23,371 nucleotides of DNA from a virus: the IMG/VR virus record IMGVR_UViG_3300013137_002543, positions 1 to 23,371 of that record; one strand, written 5' to 3'. A program made the position numbers and the translations under genes. Positions 1 through 6,721 of this stretch are shown here, in pieces. The first letter of the stretch is position 1. Every line of letters starts with the position of its first letter. Below the pieces are notes generated by a model. The model was not told where the DNA came from, did no database searches, and saw only the letters and a program-made list of their open reading frames with translations.

Positions 1-37
1 CGTCGAGGCACACGGGCCCCGTGGCGAAGGCGCTCAC
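1..37 (-). CDS. 5' end of a gene running off the window
   Basis: A GTG at 37-35 overlaps the stop codon of the upstream gene in the GTGA arrangement used by most junctions here. The frame stays open to the window edge and gives MSAFATGPVCLD. Only 12 codons are visible, so nothing can be said about function. The call rests on the overlap pattern alone. Confidence 0.4.
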   Translation of the reverse strand, partial: MSAFATGPVCLD

Positions 38-219
38 TTGTCACCCTCCTCGACGAGGGCGACCTTGGTGTTGGTCGGCTGCGGGTAGGTGTTGACCCCG
101 CCGCTCACGGTGTTGTTCACGGTGATGAAGGTCGTCTTGGCCGTGCGGCGGACTGCGAGGACGCGGCCGCTGGCGAGGACGTCGCCCTTCTTGACGTCCG
201 CGGTCTGAATGAACTTCAT
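34..219 (-). CDS. small hypothetical protein, 61 aa
   Basis: A 61-residue protein beginning MKFIQTADVKKGD. It is short and soluble, with alternating beta-like stretches (DVLASGRVLAV, TTFITVNN) that suggest a small beta-barrel; no family is recognised. The frame stays open 15 codons further upstream, but ATG at 219 is chosen because a GGGGAGG Shine-Dalgarno lies 5 nt before it, inside the palindrome at 223-236. It is the first gene after a terminator (296-331) and a promoter-like motif (260-289), so it heads a transcription unit that continues left out of the window. Confidence 0.75.
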   Translation of the reverse strand: MKFIQTADVKKGDVLASGRVLAVRRTAKTTFITVNNTVSGGVNTYPQPTNTKVALVEEGDK

Positions 220-222
220 TGG

Positions 223-236
223 GACCTCCCCAGGTC
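223..236 (-). promoter_or_regulatory. palindromic Shine-Dalgarno element, copy 1
   Basis: The minus strand reads GACCTGGGGAGGTC, a 5-bp inverted repeat (GACCT/AGGTC) around GGGG, ending 3 nt before the ATG at 219. The Shine-Dalgarno GGGGAGG forms the loop and 3' arm of the hairpin. The same 14 nt occur before the gene starting at 21042. The layout resembles the start-associated sequences of cluster K mycobacteriophages in concept, not in sequence. Confidence 0.65.
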
Positions 237-259
237 GTAGGCGTTGTTGCCGTGGAAGA

Positions 260-289
260 AACATACGCCGCCTGTGGTCCCTACGTAAA
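260..289 (-). promoter_or_regulatory. phage-type promoter motif, copy A
   Basis: A leftward promoter-like motif: -35-like TTTACG (289-284), an 18-nt spacer containing GGGACCAC and GGCG, and -10-like TATGTT (265-260). It aligns without gaps over 30 nt with the copies at 17119-17148 and 21092-21121; the shared pattern is TKTACGYRGG, then CCA, then GCG just before a TANRNT -10. It lies between a terminator and the gene starting at 219. Confidence 0.65.
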
Positions 290-295
290 CAGTTC

Positions 296-331
296 GGCCC
301 GCCCCAGTTCCAGGGGGAACCGGGACGGGCC
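296..331 (-). terminator. strong hairpin terminator of the replication operon
   Basis: The minus-strand RNA folds into a 16-bp stem: 6 bp GGCCCG/CGGGCC, one U-G pair, then 9 bp CCCGGUUCC/GGAACUGGG including a G-U pair, closed by a CCCU loop. On the plus strand both wobble pairs become C/A mismatches, so the structure favours leftward transcripts. It sits just after the last gene of the replication block and before promoter copy A. Only a short U stretch (UGUUU) follows, which is common in high-GC genomes. Confidence 0.7.
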
Positions 332-372
332 GTCGACTGGTGGCTCTCGGGCCAGCCGCCGGGTGGGGCGCC

Positions 373-774
373 TCACTGGCCGGCCAGCTTCACCCGGGTG
401 CGCCACTCGTCGATGACGGCGTTCACGGCGTCGCGGCGCTTCGCCTCGGGCTCGCCGATCTTGACCGGCCTCTTGTCGGCCGGCCCCATCACCTCGGGCT
501 GGTAGAACCAGCCCGGCCTGTCCTCGAACTCGACCATCACCACCCGGCCGACGTGCTGGTCCTTGACGACCACCCAGAAGGCCGTCAGGCGCTGGCTGGG
601 GAGGCGCGGGTCCTTGCGCCGCCGGATGGGCGCGAGGTCCATGGGCTTGCTCAGGTCGTACGGGCTCGGCTCCAGGTGGTGGGCCGGCCTGCGGCCGGAC
701 CGCCTCGGTCGCGGGACCAGCCCGTCTGCCGTGCGGTCCTTCTCCTTGGTCATGGTCATCACTGTCTCCCTCAC
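373..774 (-). CDS. hypothetical protein, about 133 aa
   Basis: The product has a charged, Arg/Pro-rich N-terminal third (to about residue 60), then a beta-rich stretch (TAFWVVVKDQHVGRVVMVEFEDRPGWF is split by a turn at KDQ), and a C-terminal helix with EAKRRDAVNAVIDEW. No family is recognised. Two starts are plausible: GTG at 774, 5-6 nt after a strong AGGGAGGGAG, or ATG at 759 after GAGGGAG, which would give 128 aa. It is the last gene before the terminator at 296-331 and is separated from the primase-helicase by 118 nt. Confidence 0.7.
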   Translation of the reverse strand: MRETVMTMTKEKDRTADGLVPRPRRSGRRPAHHLEPSPYDLSKPMDLAPIRRRKDPRLPSQRLTAFWVVVKDQHVGRVVMVEFEDRPGWFYQPEVMGPADKRPVKIGEPEAKRRDAVNAVIDEWRTRVKLAGQ

Positions 775-872
775 TCGGGCTCCCTCCCTGGGGGCCGGTA
801 ACAGGAGTGTGGCGTGAGTGTGATAGGCCCGTAAACGGCTTATGACTAATCTAAGCGATTCTGGCTAGTAAT

Positions 873-884
873 CACGCCGGCGTG
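873..884. repeat. perfect 12-bp palindrome after the primase gene
   Basis: CACGCCGGCGTG is a perfect palindrome 8 nt beyond the primase-helicase stop. It could be a dimeric protein-binding site or a weak terminator stem. There is no loop or T-tract, so the role is open. The rest of 775-892 is comparatively AT-rich and may hold a weak promoter for the next gene; TAGATT is a possible -10. Confidence 0.3.
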
Positions 885-892
885 CTTCCGGG

Positions 893-3475
893 TCAGCCGT
901 AAGCCGGCGCCGTTGCCTCCATGAGCCTGCCGGCGCCGCCCGGCAGCACGTACTGGCGCTGCCTGGTGATCGGGTTGGCCCGCTTGTAGGCCTGCCAGTC
1001 GTTCTCCAGGATGTTGGCGATCGCGACCACGCCGCCGGGCAGGACGAAGGTGCCGGCCTTGTTGACCACCTGGACGAAGGACTCCAGCTGCACGATGACG
1101 TCGTCGCCGTGCACCTGGACGACGGGCTCGGTGGCGCCGTAGACGGTCTGGCCCTGGGCCCAGATCAGCGCCTCGGTCGTCGGGTCCGTGTGGTCGCTGA
1201 CGTTGGCCAGGTAGGCGCCGAGGTTCGGCTGGCCCGGGTCGTTGCCGGTGGCGGCCTGGTAGAAGGACCTGAACAGCTCCCAGCCAACCTGGAGGATCTG
1301 CTGGTTGGTGGTCTGCCGGTCGATGGTCGTGTTGACCCTGAGGCTGGGCAGGGCCTGCGCCTGGTTGCCCTCCACGAGCCACCGGAGGTACGCGTGGCCG
1401 AGCCCGGACGTGTCGGTGGCCAGCAGGCTCTCGAGGTCCGCCCGGTTCTTGTCGGTGCGGTCGAGCTTGACCCAGACCATCCGCTCGATGTGCGAGGTCT
1501 CGGTGAAGGCGTCCTCGCCCGTCACGATGATGGGGGCCTCGGTCGGCATCTCGATGATGGCCAGCGGGTTCTTGTCCGACCCGCCGCCCTTCTTGGTGGG
1601 GCTGCGGTCGTAGGCGTCGCGCAGGACCTGGTCCAGGGCGCGCTTGGACTCCTCGCGGCTGCCCGGCCGGTACTCGTCGAACCAGACGGGGATGCCGTTG
1701 GAGACGCCGACCTGGGCGAGGATGGCGTGCGGCGTCGTGCCCGTGATCGTGGTGAAGATCTTCCAGCCCAGCTTGTCGAGCAGGGCGCGGATCAGGGTCG
1801 TCTTGCCGGAGCCCGACTGGCCGGTGACCGCCAGGAAGGGGAACACCTCGAAGGTCGACCGCAGGGGCGCCGCGAAGAGCCACGCGATGATGGGGTGCAT
1901 GATCTCCGGCCGGCGGAGGTTCAGCATCAGGTCCAGGGCACGGGGGTCCCAGGGCCCCTCCTGGATCTTCAGGGACTTGCTCGACAGGCTAGCCGCCGGG
2001 GGGATGTACCGCCAGTAGTCGGGGCCGATGTAGCCGTCCGGCAGGACGAACTGGCCGTCGTGCCAGCCGAGCACCGAGGTGGCCCGGCCCCGCCCGAGGA
2101 AGGGCCCCTCGTTCTGGAGGTTGCCCAGGAGGGCCGCGGCGTCCCTGGAGGAGCCGAGCCAGTTGCCGCCGACGGTCTCGGCCCAGGCCTTGATCGACGC
2201 GTCGCTGCGGAGGTTGTGCGACTGGAGCAGGACGTCCTTGCCGTTGACCATGCCCTCGTACGCCTTCGAGCCGTCCTCCAGCGCGAGCTCGCGCAGCGGG
2301 TCCAGGGCCCAGTTGCTGATGACGGTCTCGGTGTCTTCGTCGTTCTCGTCCCGCGCCGGGGTGGTCCGGATGTAGACCCCGCGCTCCCGGTCGTAGGAGA
2401 CGTTGCCGACGCTGGGCGGGACCGCGCTGGCCTCCATCACGACCCGGACCAGGTTCGGCACCGTGGCCAGGTCCTTGCCGTCGGGGAGGGTGGCGAAGCG
2501 CAGGCTGTTGGGCCCGCGGTCGGGCGGCATGTGGCTGAGCTTGAACCACCACTTCCTCGCGGCGACGCGGCCGGCGCGGTCGCCGTCGAAGGCGATGACC
2601 ACGTCCTTGTCCTCGAGGAGCTTGACCCACGCCTCCTTGGGGTACGCGCTGGCCCCCGACGGCAGGGACAGGACGTCTATGTCCTGGCCCCAGAGGGCGG
2701 CGCTGGCGCACCAGGCGTCGGACTCGCCCTCGCAGAGCAGGACCCGCTTGTGGCCCTGCATCTGGTACTCGCCGTAGAGGTGGGCGAGGTCGGACCCCTT
2801 GCGGGCGATGAGGTGCGACCGCGGTGAGCGGGTCTTCAGGGCCTTCACCTGGGGCTGGCCCTCGGCGTCGCGGGACAGGTGGGGGACGACGGTCGTCCAG
2901 TCGTCGTCGACGCCGACGTGCCAGTGGGCCCGGAGGAAGTCCGCGGTCAGGAGGGCCCAGCCGGGCTCCCCCTTGACGTTGGCCTTCTCGTCGATCAGGC
3001 GGAGGACGGCCGTCTGGTCCGCCGCCGCGAGGGAGCTTGCCTGGCGGGCGATCGCGATCAGGTCGGCGGGGTCGGCCTTGGGCCTCGCGTGGGCGGCCTG
3101 CTCGCCCGCCTGGGACCTCCAGTTGGGGTCGGCCTGGAACTCCTGCAGGAGGGCCGCCGCGTGGTCCACGGCCTGCGCCAGGGGCACCTGGAGGAAGCGC
3201 TGGAGGAAGTCGAACAGGTCGCCGTTCTTGAAGTCGCAGCCCCAGCACCCGACGCGGCTGAGGGCGAGCTCGTCCCCCGGCTGGTGGAACACCGCGAAGG
3301 AGGGCGACTCGTCGGGGTGGAAGGGGCAGAGCGACACCAGCCGCCCGTCCCCCGACGGCTCGAGCATGACCCCCTTGCGGCCCAGCACCCACTCGACGGG
3401 CAGGGCCCGCTTGATGCCGTGCATGTCGTGGGAGCGACGCGGACTCGCGTGCTCGAGCAGGCCCCAGTCGGCCAT
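893..3475 (-). CDS. DNA primase-helicase (CHC2 zinc finger, TOPRIM, P-loop ATPase)
   Basis: An 860-aa replication protein that should synthesise RNA primers and unwind DNA at the phage fork. The N-terminus has a CHC2 zinc finger (C50, H53, C77, C80). A TOPRIM domain follows at about 243-310, with E249 in LLCEGESDA and D297/D299 in AFDGDRAG as metal ligands. The C-terminal part is an ATPase with Walker A TGQSGSGKTT (551-560) and Walker B PVWFDEY (D600, E601). The ATPase looks like the helicase module of other phage and plasmid primases rather than a DnaB domain. The ATG at 3475 has a GGAAGGA Shine-Dalgarno behind a stem-loop (3493-3516). Confidence 0.93.
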   Translation of the reverse strand: MADWGLLEHASPRRSHDMHGIKRALPVEWVLGRKGVMLEPSGDGRLVSLCPFHPDESPSFAVFHQPGDELALSRVGCWGCDFKNGDLFDFLQRFLQVPLAQAVDHAAALLQEFQADPNWRSQAGEQAAHARPKADPADLIAIARQASSLAAADQTAVLRLIDEKANVKGEPGWALLTADFLRAHWHVGVDDDWTTVVPHLSRDAEGQPQVKALKTRSPRSHLIARKGSDLAHLYGEYQMQGHKRVLLCEGESDAWCASAALWGQDIDVLSLPSGASAYPKEAWVKLLEDKDVVIAFDGDRAGRVAARKWWFKLSHMPPDRGPNSLRFATLPDGKDLATVPNLVRVVMEASAVPPSVGNVSYDRERGVYIRTTPARDENDEDTETVISNWALDPLRELALEDGSKAYEGMVNGKDVLLQSHNLRSDASIKAWAETVGGNWLGSSRDAAALLGNLQNEGPFLGRGRATSVLGWHDGQFVLPDGYIGPDYWRYIPPAASLSSKSLKIQEGPWDPRALDLMLNLRRPEIMHPIIAWLFAAPLRSTFEVFPFLAVTGQSGSGKTTLIRALLDKLGWKIFTTITGTTPHAILAQVGVSNGIPVWFDEYRPGSREESKRALDQVLRDAYDRSPTKKGGGSDKNPLAIIEMPTEAPIIVTGEDAFTETSHIERMVWVKLDRTDKNRADLESLLATDTSGLGHAYLRWLVEGNQAQALPSLRVNTTIDRQTTNQQILQVGWELFRSFYQAATGNDPGQPNLGAYLANVSDHTDPTTEALIWAQGQTVYGATEPVVQVHGDDVIVQLESFVQVVNKAGTFVLPGGVVAIANILENDWQAYKRANPITRQRQYVLPGGAGRLMEATAPAYG

Positions 3476-3492
3476 GTGTGTGATCCTTCCCG

Positions 3493-3516
3493 CCAGGGAC
3501 CCGCCCAGGTCCTTGG
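3493..3516 (-). promoter_or_regulatory. YGGGCR-loop stem-loop before the primase start
   Basis: In the minus-strand RNA CCAAGGACC pairs with GGUCCCUGG (9 bp with one A-C mismatch) around a UGGGCG loop. GGAAGGA and the ATG at 3475 follow at once. It is one of four such hairpins; the others are at 6738-6757, 9795-9817 and 11636-11655. Confidence 0.6.
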
Positions 3517-3518
3517 AT

Positions 3519-3576
3519 TGGTGGGGCGCAGGGAGTTGAACCCTATCCCGCGTCCGGCCCGGTGCCGGTCGCCCCC
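3519..3576 (-). other. tRNA-like element ending in CCA
   Basis: The minus strand contains a canonical tRNA 3' part: T-arm TAGGG-TTCAACT-CCCTG (3545-3529), acceptor 3' strand CGCCCCA (3528-3522) and encoded CCA (3521-3519). GGGGGCG at 3576-3570 can pair with the acceptor strand in six of seven positions. Only 24 nt lie between it and the T-arm, filled by one hairpin (CCGGC-ACCGG-GCCGG), so there is no D-arm or anticodon loop. It could be a decayed tRNA, the 3' end of a host tRNA carried as an attachment core, or a small tRNA mimic. Confidence 0.5.
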
Positions 3577-3583
3577 GGTGCTG

Positions 3584-3973
3584 CTAGTCGAACTGGGGAG
3601 CCTGGAAGCGCCCCTCCGCCTCGAGGGCGTGGAGCCAGGCCGCGCCCATGGCGGTCAGCTGGACGAGCTCCTCGCGCAGGGAGTCGAAGTCCCCGTTGTC
3701 GTAGGTCGTCCGTCGCGCGATGCGGCCGAGCTGGGCCTGGACCTCGTTGCTCTTGCGGAGCAGGAGGAGGGACACCTCCTCGGCGACCTCGCCGCCCTCC
3801 TCCATGAGGATCCCGAGCCGCTTGCCGGCGTCGTGGCCGGGTGCGGCCATCGACTCGGGGCCGTGCTTCCTGCCGGCCCTGAGGATCTCCTCCGAGACCT
3901 CGTCGAGGATGCCGGCCAGGATCACGCCGCTGACGGCGTCGGCCACCGTCCCCTGGACGCTCGCCACGCCCAT
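3584..3973 (-). CDS. MazG-like nucleotide pyrophosphohydrolase
   Basis: A 129-aa all-alpha protein of the MazG-like NTP pyrophosphohydrolase type, expected to hydrolyse (d)NTPs to monophosphates with Mg2+. The first metal-binding helix is seen as LMEEGGEVAEEV (E58, E59, E62, E66). The second is LREELVQLTAMGAAW at 99-113, where the usual ExxD is ExxQ (E102, Q105); I recall this variant from phage MazG-like proteins. The ATG at 3973 shares one base with the stop of the upstream gene (TGATG). The CDS ends 8 nt before the tRNA-like element. It fits the nucleotide-pool genes upstream. Confidence 0.75.
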   Translation of the reverse strand: MGVASVQGTVADAVSGVILAGILDEVSEEILRAGRKHGPESMAAPGHDAGKRLGILMEEGGEVAEEVSLLLLRKSNEVQAQLGRIARRTTYDNGDFDSLREELVQLTAMGAAWLHALEAEGRFQAPQFD

Positions 3974-4848
3974 CAGAAGCTCGCCTGGGGGGCCGCGGGC
4001 GCTCCGGCCTGGGGAACGCCGGGCGGCTGGGGCGCGGGGACCCCGGGCTGGCTCGGCGGCTGGAAGGCCGGCGGCGCGGCCGCGGGGGCGCCGGGCATGC
4101 CGGGCATCTGCGGCGGGGCCTGCTGGACCGGGGGCGCCTGCGGGGGCGCCATCGGCGGGGCCTGCTGCTCCTGGGCGGGCGGAGCCGCGTACTGCTGCGG
4201 CGCGGGCGGGGCCATGGCCGCAGCCTGGGCCGGGGGCGCCATGCCGGGCTGGGGCATCCCCGGGGCGGGCATGCCCCCGGGGGCCGGCGGCGGGAAGCCC
4301 CCTCCGGCCGGAGGGGCCTGGACCCCGGGCATCGCGGGCGGCGGCGGGGTGCCCAGGCCGAGCGAGCCCGCGGTCGGCGCGGCGGCCGGCTCCGGCGGGT
4401 CCACGCCGTCGTCCTCGGTGAACGACCCGAAGTTGTTCCTCGTCGCGTCGTTCTTCTGGAGCGTGGCGTTGGCCTTGCAGGCCCGGTTGACGAGCTGCTG
4501 GGCGATGAACTCGCAGTGCTCGCGGGTGATGGCCTGGTTGCCGAAGGACTGGATCAGCCACTCCTTCGTGATGCCGAAGGCCAGCATGTCGCCGAGGAAG
4601 AAGCCCAGCGACTGCTCGGCCTTGTCGTCGTGCTGGTCGGGGAGGACCCAGTTGTGCCAGACCTTCCGGCCCTTGGCCTTGCCCTCGTTGATGACCTCCA
4701 TCTGCACGGAGACCATCTGCTTGCCCGACTGCGCGGTCTTGCCCTGGCCCGTGAGGATCCGGAACCGGTAGGTCGCGGGGGCGAGGGGCTGGAAGCCCGC
4801 GTTGGGCTGGACGTTCTGGAGCACTGCTCCCCAGGTCACGGAACTCAC
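3973..4848 (-). CDS. SSB-like (DUF669-type) protein with long Pro/Ala/Gly/Gln tail
   Basis: A 291-aa protein. Residues 1 to about 150 form a folded beta-rich domain (YRFRILTGQ, KQMVSVQMEVINEG, KVWHNWVL) followed by helices, resembling phage single-stranded DNA-binding proteins of the DUF669 type; that link is by appearance. From about 155 to the end the chain is low-complexity Pro, Ala, Gly, Gln and Met. It starts after an acidic patch (TEDDG) and ends in Phe. Bacterial SSB tails also end in Phe but are acidic, so the likeness is partial. The GTG at 4848 overlaps the ATPase stop (GTGA), with GGAGGT upstream. Lying between a Sak4-like ATPase and the primase supports an ssDNA role. Confidence 0.7.
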   Translation of the reverse strand: MSSVTWGAVLQNVQPNAGFQPLAPATYRFRILTGQGKTAQSGKQMVSVQMEVINEGKAKGRKVWHNWVLPDQHDDKAEQSLGFFLGDMLAFGITKEWLIQSFGNQAITREHCEFIAQQLVNRACKANATLQKNDATRNNFGSFTEDDGVDPPEPAAAPTAGSLGLGTPPPPAMPGVQAPPAGGGFPPPAPGGMPAPGMPQPGMAPPAQAAAMAPPAPQQYAAPPAQEQQAPPMAPPQAPPVQQAPPQMPGMPGAPAAAPPAFQPPSQPGVPAPQPPGVPQAGAPAAPQASF

Positions 4849-5720
4849 TGCTGGATACCTCCGGTGTTTGCGGGGCCGGCGTTGTACCGGCCCTCGAGGA
4901 TGTTGATGAAGTCGGTCAGGTCGTACCCGCCGGCCCCGGTGTCGATGTCCTTCAGCGCCACGACGGAGCCGAAGGTCCGGGACAGGACGTGGGTGCGGTC
5001 CTTGGCCACGTATTGGCCGTAGGGCTGGATCATGAGCCGGCGCAGGAGGCCCTGCCCGTCGGCCGCCTGCTCGGTGTACAGGAACCCTACGAGGTCCACG
5101 AAGCCGGGCAGGGCCTTCTGCAGTGACCCCTGGAGGAACGGCCGGAAGAGGCCGCCGTTCTTGTCGTCGGTGAGCGTCAGGAAGATCACGTTCTGGAGCG
5201 GGTTGGCCGGGTCCTTCGCGATGTCGCGCATGCGGCGGACGACGGCCTCCATCTCGATCAGGAGGTCGCCCCAGTGCTGGGTCTGCATCCGCTCGGTCCC
5301 GCGGATGGCGTCGCGGCACCGCTTCTGGATCTCGGTCAGCGAGTCCAGGATGGCCGACTTGAACGGGTGCATCCCGGAGTCGAGCCACTGGTGGACGCGC
5401 GCCCAGGTCGCCCAGTCGCGGACGATGACCCGGACCGTCTCGGCGCAGACCTCCTGGCCGGGCTCGCAGCCCTGGACGCCCGGCGGGGCGTACAGCAGGG
5501 GGTTCCAGATCTGCTTGGGCCACGACGGCGTGTACTCGGAGCCGCCCTCCGCGTCGAGGACCAGCCGGGGGCCCGGGACGCTGTCGGCCAGCGTGGACTT
5601 GCCGCCGCCCGACTCCCCGTGGATGACCGCCGTGAAGCTGCTCCTCTGCCAGGCCGCGACCTCCGCGACCTGGGCGACCTGGGCGACGACGGCCTGCTGG
5701 TCGTACTGCTGCTGGGTCAT
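4845..5720 (-). CDS. Sak4/RecA-like P-loop ATPase (AAA_24 type)
   Basis: A 291-aa ATPase with Walker A GESGGGKS (35-42), a following LVLDAEGG strand (53-60), and a Walker B-like SAILDSLTE with D126. This layout is typical of the phage Sak4/AAA_24 RecA-like group, which promotes single-strand annealing together with a phage SSB. The next gene encodes an SSB-like protein, which fits the pairing. Residues 7-25 form a Gln/Val/Ala-rich helix before the ATPase core. The ATG at 5720 overlaps the upstream nuclease stop (ATGA) and is preceded by GGTGGAGAAGGG. Confidence 0.85.
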   Translation of the reverse strand: MTQQQYDQQAVVAQVAQVAEVAAWQRSSFTAVIHGESGGGKSTLADSVPGPRLVLDAEGGSEYTPSWPKQIWNPLLYAPPGVQGCEPGQEVCAETVRVIVRDWATWARVHQWLDSGMHPFKSAILDSLTEIQKRCRDAIRGTERMQTQHWGDLLIEMEAVVRRMRDIAKDPANPLQNVIFLTLTDDKNGGLFRPFLQGSLQKALPGFVDLVGFLYTEQAADGQGLLRRLMIQPYGQYVAKDRTHVLSRTFGSVVALKDIDTGAGGYDLTDFINILEGRYNAGPANTGGIQQ

Positions 5721-6721
5721 CCCTTCTCCACCTCTGTGTACCTCTCGTAGGGGTCGTGCTGGACGAACTCCAGCTGGACCACGGACTCTACGTCGGAGCC
5801 GTCGTCGAACTGGGGGCAGGTCATGAAGAAGGGGCAGTCCCACGAGCAGTCGCGCGTCGGGTTGGGGTAGGCCACCACCTGGTGGTCGGCGCCCTCGTCG
5901 AGGTACCGGCGGACCCGGAGGATGTCGGTGACCTCGCCCCAGACCCGCTTGTGGAAGTTCCGGTAGACGGTGTCGTTGTGGGACACCGACGCCCTGCCGT
6001 AGAAGGGCGGGTTGGACCTGGCAGTCCGCTTGACCTTGCGGAGCATGTTCCACATGCCGCCGCTGGCGAAGCGCTGGTCGGGCCGGCCCTCGGCGATCGC
6101 CTCCATCCGCTGGAGGAGGCCGTAGGTCTTGAGCTGCTCGTCGAGGGGCCCCGTCTTGGGCAGGTCGCTGAGGGTCTGGCAGGACTTGTGGTCCATGAAC
6201 ACCACGCGGCCGTCGGAGCGCAGCTCGGTCTCGGTGTCGAGCTTGCCGATGAGCCAGACCTCGGCGCCCTCGATGTGCCCCAGGTAGGCCTCGATCTCCC
6301 TCTCCGCGGAGAGGACGTTGATCTCGCTGTCGGCGCCCTCCTCGACCAGCCACTCGAAGTAGCCCCTGAGCATGATCTTGACCAGCTCGTAGTCCTCGAG
6401 CATGCGGCCGTGGAGGTGGTCCGGCAGGTTGGGGTCCTCGAGCCGGGCCTCGACGTGGCGGGCGAGCGGGGTCTCCCAGTCGAAGGTCTCGGGGGCGCGG
6501 GCCGGCTCGGCGTAGTACAGCTCGAGCGGGTGGTGGATCATGTTGCCGATGGAGAGCGGGCCCACGCCGTCGCGGCGGGGCGTGAGCTTGTGGTAGTAGG
6601 CCAGCCACCACTTGCGGCGGCAGCGCTTGAATGCCCGGAGCTCGGAGTTGCTGAACTTCATGACGGGTGCCGAGACCGCGCCCTCCGCGAGGGTCGGCTC
6701 GGCGACGACTGGGTGGTCCAC
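5717..6721 (-). CDS. Cas4/RecB-like exonuclease from the internal start
   Basis: The nuclease half of the 5717-7252 frame has its own initiation site. GTG at 6721 (codon 178) is preceded by AGGAAGGATCACCA, the same Shine-Dalgarno as the primase gene, and by a 7-bp stem-loop with a CGGGCA loop. From here the product is 334 aa. ATG at 6661 (codon 198, MKFSNSEL) is a second option. A PD-(D/E)XK nuclease with a 4Fe-4S cluster would process DNA ends for the Sak4-like annealing system encoded next. In the linker just before the GTG, codons such as GCT ACT GTT and GAA GGA TCA break the local G/C third-position rule, which suggests a former intergenic gap. Confidence 0.6.
   Translation of the reverse strand: MDHPVVAEPTLAEGAVSAPVMKFSNSELRAFKRCRRKWWLAYYHKLTPRRDGVGPLSIGNMIHHPLELYYAEPARAPETFDWETPLARHVEARLEDPNLPDHLHGRMLEDYELVKIMLRGYFEWLVEEGADSEINVLSAEREIEAYLGHIEGAEVWLIGKLDTETELRSDGRVVFMDHKSCQTLSDLPKTGPLDEQLKTYGLLQRMEAIAEGRPDQRFASGGMWNMLRKVKRTARSNPPFYGRASVSHNDTVYRNFHKRVWGEVTDILRVRRYLDEGADHQVVAYPNPTRDCSWDCPFFMTCPQFDDGSDVESVVQLEFVQHDPYERYTEVEKG

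Noticed and set aside
775-845. Fourth full copy of the promoter motif (TTTACG near 835)
   Set aside because: Only the -35-like hexamer fits. The spacer lacks the conserved GG and GCG, and the -10 position reads CACACT.
1109-2827. Long plus-strand open frame (572 codons) opposite the primase-helicase
   Set aside because: It is antisense to a clearly conserved protein, has Val/Gly/Leu/Arg/Pro-biased composition and no motif. Long spurious frames are expected opposite high-GC genes. The same applies to plus-strand frames at 2879-4771, 7264-9231, 9949-12219 and 14054-15154.
3519-3605. Complete functional tRNA at the CCA-ending element
   Set aside because: No D-arm or 7-nt anticodon loop can be drawn, even when the search is extended into the upstream gene.
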